Shown here piece by piece: positions 15,356 through 25,458 of a stretch of 64,000 nt of DNA. Origin of the DNA: Epiperipatus broadwayi (Eukaryota; Onychophora; Udeonychophora; Euonychophora; Peripatidae); NCBI GenBank assembly GCA_028023455.1, contig JAQFVV010000073.1:560001-624000 (forward strand), in the 5' to 3' direction. A program made the position numbers and the translations under genes. Position 1 is the first letter of the stretch; every line of letters starts with the position of its first letter. Under the pieces are notes generated by a model. It searched no databases. It saw only the letters and a program-made list of their open reading frames with translations, and was not told the origin of the DNA.

Positions 15356-16277
15356 GCCCTTTTGTATGGGTCACCATCTAATTTTTGTGCTAATCTATTA
15401 AAAAATTTTAAATTTAAGATATATTTGAATATGTGATGTTGATTTTGCTTATGGTAATATTTCAAAAGATTTAATGAAAGCAATCTATGAGTATTTGATA
15501 TGTAAAATTGTGCTGATATTGAGAGAGACATTTTAAAATGATGATGATTATAATATATAGTTGGGAAAAATGGCCATAATCAATACTGCATGAATATATT
15601 TAATAAATAGGTATTTAAAGCTAAAAGTGTTTAAAAGACAAGTTAAAATTAAATGCATATGTTTGTTGTTGATAAAATAATATTATAAGAGAATATAAAT
15701 ATTTTAATTATTGTAAGTACTTAAATAGAAGATTGATATTTGATTTTAATAATATCGAATAATTATTTTAAAATCTATTATAATATCTTATTTATTTAAA
15801 AAATATTTATTTTAAAAAATGCAATTGTTAGTTTATTTTTAGACGATGATAAGCGTTTCTTGTGTTATAAAGAACAGATGTTATACACACACATGCTTGG
15901 AAGTTATCTAATAAAGTTGCAAAACTATTTTAAAAAATCATGTTATAAATTTATAAATAATACGTGAGTTATCACGAGATAAAATAAAGATAAATCAATG
16001 TAGAATATTAAATCTGATTTTAAAATATTGTTTTAAAAATATGACGTATAAAAAATATTTAGTTTATTTAAAAATAATCTTATAAAAGTTAAAATTAAAA
16101 TCAAGTGAAATAATATATTTTTTAAAAGTGTTTAATGGATTTAAATAAACGATAAGAATTATTTTAAAAATGTAATAATGTAATAAATATTAAATATTAA
16201 ATAAGTCATTATTTATTTTTAATTTTGTGTTGTTGGTAAATATGTAAATAAGCCAGCAAATTGATTGTTTAAATGTA

Positions 16278-16310
16278 CCAATCAAATGGGAAGTTTCTTC
16301 CGGTATAAAA
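16278..16310 (+). promoter_or_regulatory. Putative Pol II promoter of element A (CCAAT + TATA)
   Basis: CCAATCAAATG at 16278-16288 is followed after 15 bases by TATAAAA (16304-16310), then a GC-richer stretch with AGGAGGGGAC. Copy B has CCAATCAAATG, the same 15-base gap, then TATAAATA. Copy C keeps CCAAT at the equivalent distance from its start. Predicted transcription would start at about 16335 and run rightwards. Confidence 0.55.
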
Positions 16311-18671
16311 GCTCAGTTCAATTGTTAGGAGGGGACTTCGTGATTGAATTATCAAGTTAATTGTGCTATTAAAAAAATAGCTAAGTAAATTTATAGACGC
16401 TCTAAAATCATTTTTTAAAAATTACAAGAGTGTCGTTATAAATAATCTCTAAAAGTTTTAAATAATAGACATGCAGTGTTAACTTAATTTTTTCCCTATC
16501 GGTCTTCTCTAAATTGAAGCTCAATTTGCAAGCAAATAGTCATGGGAACATCATATATAATGAAAATATATCGGAAACTTTACCCTAGAAATATGACAAA
16601 CGCTGGATTAGTTCGGAAAATTACGAGATGGAGAAAAGTAGTATTTTGGACAGTATATAATTTTAAAAGCTAATTAATAGTGATTATTAGAAAATAGATA
16701 TTTTAGAGAATAAAATACTTCTTATGAAGAAAGTATTTTTGCAAGCTATAAATTTAAAAATATATCTTAAGTAAAGATATTAAAAATGAAAGTAGTTTTA
16801 TAAATACTTGCCTTGTTAAGTCTTTATGTTTTAAAAGACTGAATGTTGATAATTTTAAAAGCAAGTCAATTGAAATATAATTAGCTAAAAATCTTAATAT
16901 AATAAAATTATTATATTGAAATAATTTAAACGCTGGTCGTTTATAAATAAAGAAGCTTATTCTTACCTGGATGTTTTGTTAAAAAATGCGCAAGAAATAT
17001 GTGGACGTCCCAGTTAATTTAAAATAATTAAATGATAATTTTTCATAAAACTAAAGACTAAGCTAAGATAATAACTTTTGAATAATATTTTAAAAAGAAC
17101 TAAATCAGGATCCTATAAACTATTTTAATTTTATTTTATTTTCTTGTGGGAACTTTTATTTTGTTTAAAAAGAACGTTTTCGTTTTTCATAAACTTTTAA
17201 AAAAACACGTGGTGGACCGGAAACAGGAAATGGTGTTCTAGTGAATATGTGCCTACGATTAAAGAACTTTATGGTGAAAAGGAAACATCGCTGGAATTAT
17301 GTAATATGAATTTTGTTTTATTTATCTAATATAAAAGTTAAATATTATTAATCTATTAAAAATAAGATAGGTACATTTATTAAAATAATAACTAAAGTAA
17401 TATAATAATTAATTGCATAAGTTTATTTTATAATTAATATAAAACGTAATATGTTAAAGAATGATCGTGAGTGTAAATGTGAATTATTTTATGAAGCTGT
17501 AATTCCGAAGAATATTGGAAGATGGACTGTACATTAAATCATTATTGATGGTAAAAATTGTATAATAATAATAATTTTGATGTATTTAATATGTTTTCTT
17601 TAGATCAACCAAATGATATGTTATTGTTGAATGAATGTATGATTATTTTAAAAATACACACACATTATATTGGCAGTAACAGTTTTATTTAAATATGCAT
17701 AATTTGAATTTATGATATAAATACGATACAACATTACATAAGAAGCTTAGAAATAATTATATGATTCTTTCGTAAATAAATTTTGATTTTTATTTTTTAT
17801 TATTATGTTGGAGTATTAGAATTATATTTATTATTCATACAAGTAATTATTTTATTTCAAGTTAGGAAGAGATTTAAAAGTCTATATTTTATTTTTATTT
17901 TATTGGATAAATTAAGTTAAGTTTTATGTAGAAGTTTATATTTGAGTTGAAAATTTACCGAATATAGATGAGGAAGTGTAAATAGTTTTGGATAATTAGT
18001 ATTTATTTAAAGTTGATGATTGTTTTCCCGGAAAGTTTAAATAAGTTTTAGAGGATATTTTGTAAATAGAAATTTATTAAGAAGGAGTAGTATAACACAT
18101 AAAGTAAAGTAATAATTTCACATAGAAAAGAATCATAGAATTTATCTAATATAATGCTTTATGAATTTGAAATTAATGAATTATTTTAATATTATTATTT
18201 AATAGTACATATATGTAATGCATATTTGATAAAACATGTAGCATGAATTGTATTAATTGAAATATAAAATTATAATCAGTTATTTGTTATTACATTATAA
18301 AGATGCATTAGTTTCTATATTATGCTATTAGAGTAATACTAATAGTAGAGTGAACACATACTAGTACATGATGAAATAAGTAACAGTAATACTTAAGTGA
18401 TGTAGCAATTTAATTAGTAAAGTTTAATTGTTTACATATGCTACATAAATATTATTTACATAAATTTTTCTGTGTAATAATTGAAGTTCACTGATATTTA
18501 TTTAAAGTCTAAGTTTTAAAAACATACTTCAATGTTATTAGTACAGCATTTTAAAGAATGTATAAATTATTTATTAGGAGTATGAGTTAATAACAGTGTA
18601 AACATATTGTATTATTATTTTCTTATTTTTATTTTCTTTTGTTTTCCTAATTTTGAACTGTAAATATTGTA

Positions 18672-18704
18672 AATAAATTCTTAGTTAAAGTTAATGTAAA
18701 TAAA
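18672..18704 (+). terminator. Possible polyadenylation signals in element A
   Basis: AATAAA occurs at 18672-18677 and 18699-18704, followed by T/GT-rich sequence (TTTGTTTAATTTGTTTT, then AAGTGTGTCG). This is what a poly(A) site looks like, but AATAAA is common by chance at this base composition. Confidence 0.25.
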
Positions 18705-19280
18705 TTTGTTTAATTTGTTTTAAAAGTGTGTCGAGTTCATTATTTTGCACCACAGCATTTGACAGCAGATAATTTGAAGAAACATAATATTTGCACAATG
18801 TGAATTTATTAATATTATTTTAGAAATAAATACAATATTTTCCTGATTATCATTTATGAGAATTGATTGACATTATTACATCATATTACAATGGTCATAG
18901 AGTAATTATAATGCATAATATAAGAGTACAATATTATTTATTGCCACAGATTATTGAATTATAAGATTTTGATCTATTCCAAAATTAAGATGCTATATGA
19001 AAATAAAAGATATACATATGATTATTTATTTAATGATTGATGATATAACAGAAATAGATAAGATTAAGTTATACTCTAAGATTAGTATTATTATTATTAT
19101 TAAAATAAGTTAGGTGTATTTAGGTTTGATATAAAATCCCATATCATACTTATTTACATGAGTTATCATTACTTTAAGATAATTAGAAGAACCTGAGATT
19201 ATTTAATTATATTTTAAAAATTAAAAGTTAAGATTTATTTATTTTATTATTATTAAAGATAATTTATTTTATTTAAAAGC

Positions 19281-19374
19281 CATAAGAATGCTGTAGAGGT
19301 AGTAGTAAGTTAATAAGGAGGTGATAGTATTCTTATGCCATTGAGACAATGTCTTGGAAGATATTGACTCAATG
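19281..19374 (+). ncRNA. Conserved double-hairpin structure in element A
   Basis: Stem 1 pairs 19281-19294 (CATAAGAATGCTGT) with 19324-19337 (ATAGTATTCTTATG), 14 pairs including two G-U, with a 29-nt loop. One unpaired C follows, then hairpin 2 at 19339-19374: CATTGAG/CTCAATG outer stem, a 2x2 internal loop, an 8-bp inner stem and a GG loop. Copy B has the same layout with base changes that keep all pairs. Whether it is a transcript structure, a processing signal or a DNA-level signal is unknown. The homology and folding are seen; the function is not. Confidence 0.6.
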
Positions 19375-19600
19375 TAAATCTACTTATTGCTTTGTAACTT
19401 TACTTCACAGTCTCATGATTTTAATAAATACTTATTTAATTAGTACATACTATAGAAATATATTGATTTTGATAATTGATAATAAATTTAATTAGAATAT
19501 GATAATATAAAAGTATATTAAAGATAGATATGCAAATTTTAATTAAGCATTATAATTTAATTGAGCTAGTCGTATTTCAAACTATATTATACATCGAGAA

Positions 19601-19608
19601 GTAAGGGT

Positions 19609-19645
<37 letters not shown>

Positions 19646-19717
19646 CCTTACACAGTAGTATATCTACATTTCTTTTCAACTTTATATATATATATATAAA
19701 GTTGAAAAGAAATGTAG
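19601..19717. repeat. Two consecutive palindromes around AT runs
   Basis: GTAAGGGTAC (19601-19610) and its reverse complement (19642-19651) face each other across (TA)n. Next, CTACATTTCTTTTCAACTTTA (19664-19684) pairs perfectly with 19697-19717 across a short AT loop. The first palindrome includes the terminal bases of element A. Confidence 0.85.
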
Positions 19718-20520
19718 AAATATACACAAACAATATTTGTGTAGATATTTTTATATTACACTGAAATAACATTTAAGGATTGAATAATTTTGAATTTTAT
19801 AAAAAATTACTATAAATTAAACATTTAAAAAGATCTAATCAATATTTTAGTAATTCCGATTTTGAAATTAAAACAAGCATGATTTTATGTTATTATAGAT
19901 ATATTGGTAATTATAAAATTCCACTATCTATTTTGATTAGATTAAATTTTTTAATTAAAACTTGTATAAGATATTTTGATCCTACAATGTTGTTCTGAAA
20001 GGATTAATGTAAATTTAAAATAATCATTAACTTTTTTCAATCAAGATAAAAAAGCTAGCCTATAATTACTATTTTTCTTAATTCCAATCTGTCTATAAAA
20101 AGATTGGAAAAAGTTTAGGAGTAGTTTTTAAAATTTTAGAGTTGTACAGAGTTACTATAAAGATACAACTGAAATTTCAGAGAACAAGTCTAGCTGCTGT
20201 TACTGTTTCCAATAGTAGTTTTGATTCACATGGAGGCTAGGATCAGATTTTTTGTGGTTTATTAGCCTGTATGTATTGTGAACTAGCCAATATGCATGCA
20301 GCTTATCAAATTTTAGACTAAATGGAGCTGACTGTATATATGCCAATAGTTATCAGATTATATCTTTTCCAAAGATGACAACACGCTAGTCTACTGTTTA
20401 GAAGGAACCAATTTAACCAGAGGGTGTATCAGTTTTTTGAAGAATTATTTATATGTATACTGTTTTATCTGTATGAAGGGAGGTGCAGAAAAAAGGTACA
20501 GAATCATATATATATATATA
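19718..20520. other. AT-rich DNA with a less AT-rich patch
   Basis: The part at about 20170-20430 is less AT-rich but all frames are interrupted. A small hairpin (CCAATCT...AGATTGG) lies at about 20083-20107. Nothing identifiable. Confidence 0.35.
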
Positions 20521-20662
20521 TAAACAAAAAAAGACTTATAAAACCAATAAATACTATTATATTTCAACCAGAGGACTGGTTTTTTTTCTTTCTGATGAAA
20601 ACCAGTCCTCTGGTTGAAATATAATATTATTTATTGGATTTATAAGTCTTTTTTTGTGTTTA
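20521..20662. repeat. Long hairpin (about 62-bp arms, short loop)
   Basis: The arm with CCAGAGGACTGGTTTT at its inner end and AAAAAAAGACTTATAAA further out is mirrored to the right with only a few mismatches. The loop of about 15 bases is CTTTCTGATG-like. It is a compact MITE-like or foldback structure, next to a long (AT)n run. Confidence 0.85.
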
Positions 20663-20686
20663 TAGGTATTTCCTTTGGTTAGTTTG

Positions 20687-20688
<2 letters not shown>

Positions 20689-20765
<77 letters not shown>
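20689..20765. repeat. (AT)n microsatellite
   Basis: Pure AT run of about 76 bases beside the hairpin at 20521-20662. Confidence 0.97.
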
Positions 20766-20767
<2 letters not shown>

Positions 20768-21240
20768 AATGATATTTTTAAAATATTTTATTGAAAAATA
20801 CAGTTAAAATTTCTAGTTTAAAAATAAATCAAGTAAATAATTTTTTTTAATTATAGGTAAAAACAAAGAATTGATTCTTAGATGGTTTTATTTTGAAAAA
20901 AAAAAAGTAAACTCCAAAAATCTTTCTATATTGGAAAACAAAAGAACTTGTTGGAATATTTTTAAAGACATTTACTATTAATTAGGAGTAACCCATTAAA
21001 AAAAAAAAAAAATTATGAAGAACTGTTAAAGATGTGATATTACTTTTTTTAAAAAAAAAAATTACCATTAGAAATAATTAAATAATAACTTAAATTCATA
21101 CTATCCATATATTTTTTATATATATACACATCTTTATGTGCATTTATGTATGATTAAAAATAAAGTGAATTTTTTATATAAGTCTGTGGCAATTTGAACA
21201 TGCTAATGCAAATTATTATACAGCACATCTGAGAGCTTAT
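20766..21240. other. AT-rich DNA with poly(A)/poly(T) runs
   Basis: Several A or T homopolymers of 9-15 bases, no other feature. Confidence 0.4.
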
Positions 21241-21261
21241 ATATATATATAGACAATTAAT

Positions 21262-21311
<50 letters not shown>

Positions 21312-21335
21312 ACATTTAATTAATTGTCTATTAAG
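21241..21335. repeat. Hairpin with AT-repeat loop
   Basis: AGACAATTAATT at about 21251 faces AATTAATTGTCT at about 21319 across AT repeats. Confidence 0.75.
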
Positions 21336-22180
21336 AAAATTATGGTTTATTGGATTTATTTTTTTATAAACACCAGTGTGTGCACACATTTCCATGTGCA
21401 CACACATATATGCTAAATCAGTCATTAATTATGTATTATAAAATAAATATCATTTATAGATTTATGACAATTCAAATATATTCATACATTATTATACTGC
21501 ATGCCTACATACTTATATATAAATGTGTTTTATGTTAACCTATTAAAACATATTTGCAAGTTTCAATGTAATAATGAATTTCTTTTTGTATTAATCAATA
21601 ATAAAAGGCTTAATTTATATTTATAACTGTATTCTACAGATCTTAATTTCATTTTTATTGTTATTAATACATTGATAATTCATTGTTAAAGTTATTCCAG
21701 TAAAAATAAGCTTGTATTATATTTTGTGTTCACAGTAACATTTATAGAGCTTTAGTTCTCTGAACTGGATTCATGAATATATCTGTTATATAAAAGGGGT
21801 TTATATTTAATGTTTATGGATATCCAGTTGATGATGATTCTGGTTAGGGAAAAGGGATATCCTTTAAAGTCCATGTTTTAGTATCCCAGCATTAGTTTTT
21901 TATTTATATTCTTATGGATTAGCACTTAAGTTTGTACATCCAAATTATTGTTTAGACAATCTGCCCCATGCTGGAAAAAGCTAAATAATTAGCCTGGGCT
22001 ATAGCAGACCATTTCAAATCCACTCATAAGATTGACTGGTAATTTATTATAATGTTCATCATTCATGATGATGAATGATTATTTTTTGTTTGTAATGCTG
22101 GGTGAACTTATAGTAACATATAGTTAATATAGATACTTGTGCTGATTTCTCATCTATTATGCAGAAAGGAGTTTGCTATT
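21336..22180. other. AT-rich DNA upstream of RTE copy 1
   Basis: No gene seen. A less AT-rich patch with GCCCCATGCTGGAAAAAGC lies at about 21960-22060. Identity unknown. Confidence 0.35.
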
Positions 22181-22482
22181 AACTAAAAGGAGACCCTTTG
22201 ATTCCTCTTGGAGGCCTTAAAGGAATCGAGCAGGGCAAATTCCTAATGTCCACTCCATACATTCTTGTCATTGCAGCTGTTATTACTATGTGATTATTTA
22301 TATAGTATATGAACATGGATGGGCTGCTCACCAACATGCATTAGCCAGCATGGTGAGTTTATTGGCTTTTTACCTCTGAGTTTAAGATCAAGAAACACCA
22401 TGGTTTTTCTTCTCAGTGCCTGATAAGGCAGAATGAATGTTTGTGTAAATGATAAATATTTTTCCAATACATATATACAATT

Positions 22483-23256
22483 ATGACAGACAAAAATAAA
22501 GCATGGCCCTTATTCCCAGGAGGCTGTAAAGTCACCAACCAAGGCAGTGGTTGGTGGCCAAACGCCGAGAGTGCTAAGAATCCCCTGATTGTGGACCCAG
22601 GCTGCCATTTGATGATGACTTTTTATTTAGGTACTTACAACTGCAGATCACTTTCAAGTGAAGGAAGATTGCAAGAATTAAAAGAAGAACTGTCTTATAT
22701 TAAATGGGACATTATTGGACTTTGTGAAGTTAGAAGAAAAGGTGAAGAAACAATTGATTTAAAAAGTGGACATATACTCTATTATAAAGGCACACATATT
22801 GGAAATACAAGTGGAGTAGGATTCATTATAAATAAAAAGTGGAAGAACAATATTGTGGAGATTGATGGTGTATCGGACAGAGTTGCAAGATTAGTTATAC
22901 AACTTAATAGCAGATACCAAATGCAGATAATTCAGGTTTATGCCCCAACAAGTTCTCATAGTGATGAAGTAGTAGAAGATTTTTATATGGATGTACAAAA
23001 GGCTTTTGATCAGAGTAAACAACATTTTAAAATTGTTATGGGAGACTTTAATGCTAGAATTGGTAGACACATGAAAGATGAAATTGCTGTAGGTAATTTT
23101 GGTTATGGTAATAGAAATGAGAGAGGACATAGACTTGTGGAGTTTGCAGAAAAAGAAAAACTTTATATTATGAATTCATTTTTGAGAAAAATGTTAAAAG
23201 GAAATGGACATGGAAGCATCCAAATGAAGGTACAGCAGAATTGGATTATATTTTGA
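22483..23256 (+). CDS. RTE-like LINE endonuclease part (5' segment, frameshifted)
   Basis: This segment encodes the N-terminal apurinic-like endonuclease (exonuclease-endonuclease-phosphatase fold) that nicks target DNA for target-primed reverse transcription. Visible motifs: TYNCRSL near residue 51, GLCEVRRKGEE (catalytic Glu) near 78-88, QVYAPTSSH near 150 and MGDFNARIG near 186-194. The terminal SDH motif of this domain lies in the next frame. Relative to copy 2 a T run at 23179-23183 has five instead of six T, which shifts the frame after MNSF and ends the ORF at 23256. The first Met (TDKNKAWPLF follows) is shared with copy 2. Eight residues near position 38 are absent from copy 2. Repairing a single base would give one polyprotein of about 986 residues with the following ORF. 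Confidence 0.85.
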   Translation: MTDKNKAWPLFPGGCKVTNQGSGWWPNAESAKNPLIVDPGCHLMMTFYLGTYNCRSLSSEGRLQELKEELSYIKWDIIGLCEVRRKGEETIDLKSGHILYYKGTHIGNTSGVGFIINKKWKNNIVEIDGVSDRVARLVIQLNSRYQMQIIQVYAPTSSHSDEVVEDFYMDVQKAFDQSKQHFKIVMGDFNARIGRHMKDEIAVGNFGYGNRNERGHRLVEFAEKEKLYIMNSFLRKMLKGNGHGSIQMKVQQNWIIF

Positions 23257-25442
23257 CTAACAGGAAATACATATTTCAAGATTGTAATGTTCTTAATAAA
23301 TTTAACACAGGAAGTGATCATCGATTAGTAAGGTGTAAGTTACGTGTTAATGTAAAACTAGAGAGACAAAAATTATTAAGAAAAACAATATTTACAGTTG
23401 ATATTTCTAATCTTCAGAAACATTCTAATGAATTTAAATTAGAACTTACAAATAGGTTTCAAGTGTTAGGAGATTTTGAACATGATTCAGATTTGAATGA
23501 AATTAATATGAAAATAACTGATACACTTTTAAAAACTGCAACAAAGATAGCTGGTAGAAAAAAGCAGCAATTGACTAATAAAATTTCTACTGAGACTAGA
23601 GAATTTATGAAGAAAAGAAGGAATATGAAGATATACAAAAGTGATGTATTAAAAAGAATTGAATATCTCGAATTTTGTAAAATGGTACGGAAAAGAGTTG
23701 AAAATGATATAAGAAAGTATAACTGTGAAATAGCAAGGAAAGCTGTAGAAGAAAATAAAAGTCTCAAGAATGTTAAACAACATTTTGGTATTGGTAGGAA
23801 ATTTATATCTGCAATAAGAAAAAAAGATGGAATTATTACTAAAAAGAGAGATGACATCATGAAATTGGTAGAAGATTTTTATCAAGAATTATATAGTAAT
23901 AAAGAACAAGTACCTCCTATATCTATTACATCTTCCGAATTGCCCAGAATTTTAAATGAAGAAGTGAGACATGCAATTGAATGTATGAAGAAAGGAAAGG
24001 CTCCAGGAAATGATGGAATTATAATTGATATATTAAAAAAAGCAGGTGAAGAAATAGAAACAATTTTAGCAAAGTTATATACCAAATGTCTAAATGATAA
24101 AGATGTACCGGAAGATTGGAAGAATGCAGTAATAATATTAATATTTAAAAAAGGTGATAAAGAAGATATTAGAAATTACAGACCTATCAGCCTTTTATCA
24201 GTTTTATATAAAATTTTTACCAAGATAATTACAACTCATCTACAGAGAACTTTGGATTTCCACCAACCAAGAGAACAAGCTGGATTTAAAAGTGGTTTTA
24301 GTACAATAGATCATATCCAGGTATTGAGAGAAGTCATAGAAAGGACAAATGAATATGAGTTGTCATTATGTTTTGGATTTGTAGATTATGAAAAGGCATT
24401 CGATTCTATACACATTTCTTCAGTGATTAAAGCATTGGATCATCAAGGTATAGATCCAGGATATTGTCATATTTTAAAGAATATTTATAAAAATGCAACA
24501 GCAACAATTAGATTACATAATGATACTGGAAAAATCAACATTGAGAAAGGTGTAAGACAAGGTGACTCCATATCTCCAAAACTTTTTACAGCAGTGCTGC
24601 AAGAAGTATTTTGTGGATTAAAATGGGAAACTAAAGGAATGAAAGTAAATGGAGAGTATTTAAGTCATTTAGATTTTGCAGATGATGTAGTTGTTTTTGC
24701 AAATAATGCTTCAGAGCTGCAGGAAATGTTGCAGGAGTTAGCAGATGAAAGTAGAAAAGTAGGACTAAAGATAAATGTTAAAAAGACTAAAGTAATGTTT
24801 AATCGATTTGCTCAAAATATGAAAATAAAGATTGATTATGAAGAATTAGAAGAAGTTAACAGTTACAAATACCTTGGTCAGATTATTAATACAGATGGAA
24901 ACATAATGGAGGAAATTAATCATAGAATTAAACTTGGTTGGAGTGCTTTTGGTAGAAATAACTTGATACTAAAAGGAAATATGCCTATGTGTTTGAAAAG
25001 GATGGTTTTTAACAAATGTGTTTTACCAGTTCTTACTTATGGATCTGAGACTTGGACACTTAATAGAAGAGCAATACAGAGACTTCAGACCACTCAAAGG
25101 AGTATGGAGAGATGTATGTTGGGAGTAACAAGAAGAGATCGAAAACACAATGTATGGGTAAGACAACAAACAGGTGTTACTGACCTTATTGAAAAAATTA
25201 AAAGATTGAAATGGAGTTGGGCTGGACATATTGCTAGAAGAAATGATAATAGATGGACAATTGAAATTTTAAACTGGATTCCAAGAGATTGTAAAAGACC
25301 CAGAAAGAGACCACATGTGAGATGGATGGATGAAATAAAAAAATTTGCAGGGGTGTTTTGGAAAAGAGAAGCTAAAGATCGGAGAAGATGGATTAAACTT
25401 GGAGAGACCTTCATCCTGCAGTGGATTGATAATGGTTCATGA
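23241..25442 (+). CDS. RTE-like LINE reverse transcriptase (3' segment)
   Basis: This is the remainder of the same polyprotein. It opens with the endonuclease end (GSDHRLVRCKL near residue 24), then a Lys/Arg-rich linker. The reverse transcriptase starts near residue 230 with KKGKAPGNDGI, NYRPISLLSVLYK, GFVDYEKAFDSI (catalytic Asp), ERGVRQGDSISPKLF-type residues and LDFADDVVVFA (FADD catalytic box, 24674-24685). The C-terminal tail has LTYGSETWTL and GHIARRNDNRWT, with PRKRPHVRWMDEI close to the end. Product length is 733 residues from the first in-frame Met, but the true start is upstream in the other frame. No stop interrupts it. Expected role: copies the LINE RNA at nicked DNA in the nucleus. 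Proteins of this type are often mislabelled craniofacial-development-like in animal annotations. Confidence 0.9.
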   Translation: MDYILTNRKYIFQDCNVLNKFNTGSDHRLVRCKLRVNVKLERQKLLRKTIFTVDISNLQKHSNEFKLELTNRFQVLGDFEHDSDLNEINMKITDTLLKTATKIAGRKKQQLTNKISTETREFMKKRRNMKIYKSDVLKRIEYLEFCKMVRKRVENDIRKYNCEIARKAVEENKSLKNVKQHFGIGRKFISAIRKKDGIITKKRDDIMKLVEDFYQELYSNKEQVPPISITSSELPRILNEEVRHAIECMKKGKAPGNDGIIIDILKKAGEEIETILAKLYTKCLNDKDVPEDWKNAVIILIFKKGDKEDIRNYRPISLLSVLYKIFTKIITTHLQRTLDFHQPREQAGFKSGFSTIDHIQVLREVIERTNEYELSLCFGFVDYEKAFDSIHISSVIKALDHQGIDPGYCHILKNIYKNATATIRLHNDTGKINIEKGVRQGDSISPKLFTAVLQEVFCGLKWETKGMKVNGEYLSHLDFADDVVVFANNASELQEMLQELADESRKVGLKINVKKTKVMFNRFAQNMKIKIDYEELEEVNSYKYLGQIINTDGNIMEEINHRIKLGWSAFGRNNLILKGNMPMCLKRMVFNKCVLPVLTYGSETWTLNRRAIQRLQTTQRSMERCMLGVTRRDRKHNVWVRQQTGVTDLIEKIKRLKWSWAGHIARRNDNRWTIEILNWIPRDCKRPRKRPHVRWMDEIKKFAGVFWKREAKDRRRWIKLGETFILQWIDNGS

Positions 25443-25458
25443 TGATGATGATGATGAT

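Larger units (their letters stand above)
15352..19612 (+). mobile_element. Large non-coding repeat element, copy A
   Basis: This copy is homologous to copies B (34971-40045, minus strand) and C (63018 to window end). Its start, TTGTGCCC, follows (AT)n directly, and its end, GGGTACAA, is followed directly by (TA)n, so the ends are an 8-base near-perfect inverted repeat (TTGTGCCC/TTGTACCC). Shared landmarks with B and/or C are the AAAAATTTTAAATTT segment near the start, ACACACACATGCTT-type sequence at about 15885, the CCAAT-TATA pair at 16278-16310, the AATTTGTTTTAAAA segment at about 18710, and the paired hairpins at 19281-19374. No frame encodes a recognisable protein. It is the most diverged of the three copies, and the middle (16.5-18.6 kb) aligns only patchily with B. 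It could be a non-autonomous DNA transposon or a mobile unit carrying a long non-coding RNA. Confidence 0.65.
22181..25458 (+). mobile_element. RTE-like LINE, copy 1 (nearly intact)
   Basis: Non-LTR retrotransposon with an approximately 300-base 5' untranslated part, one endonuclease/reverse-transcriptase polyprotein, and a 3' end where the stop codon runs straight into a (GAT)n tail. The short tandem-repeat tail with almost no 3' UTR is typical of RTE-type LINEs. The 5' boundary is set by comparison with copy 2: both begin near AACT.AAAGGAGACCC. Copies 1 and 2 look almost identical by eye, so the family moved recently. The 3' tail abuts (AT)n. No clear target-site duplication was identified. 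Confidence 0.85.

Noticed and set aside
15352-19612. Element A as a Helitron or an LTR retrotransposon
   Set aside because: No terminal CTRR/TC ends, and the hairpins lie about 240 bases from the end instead of about 10, arguing against Helitron. No direct long terminal repeats, primer-binding site or polyprotein traces seen for an LTR element. A non-autonomous inverted-repeat element fits better.
23459-23860. 133-codon and other minus-strand frames across RTE copies 1 and 2
   Set aside because: Antisense shadows of the LINE coding frame; they recur in both copies for that reason.
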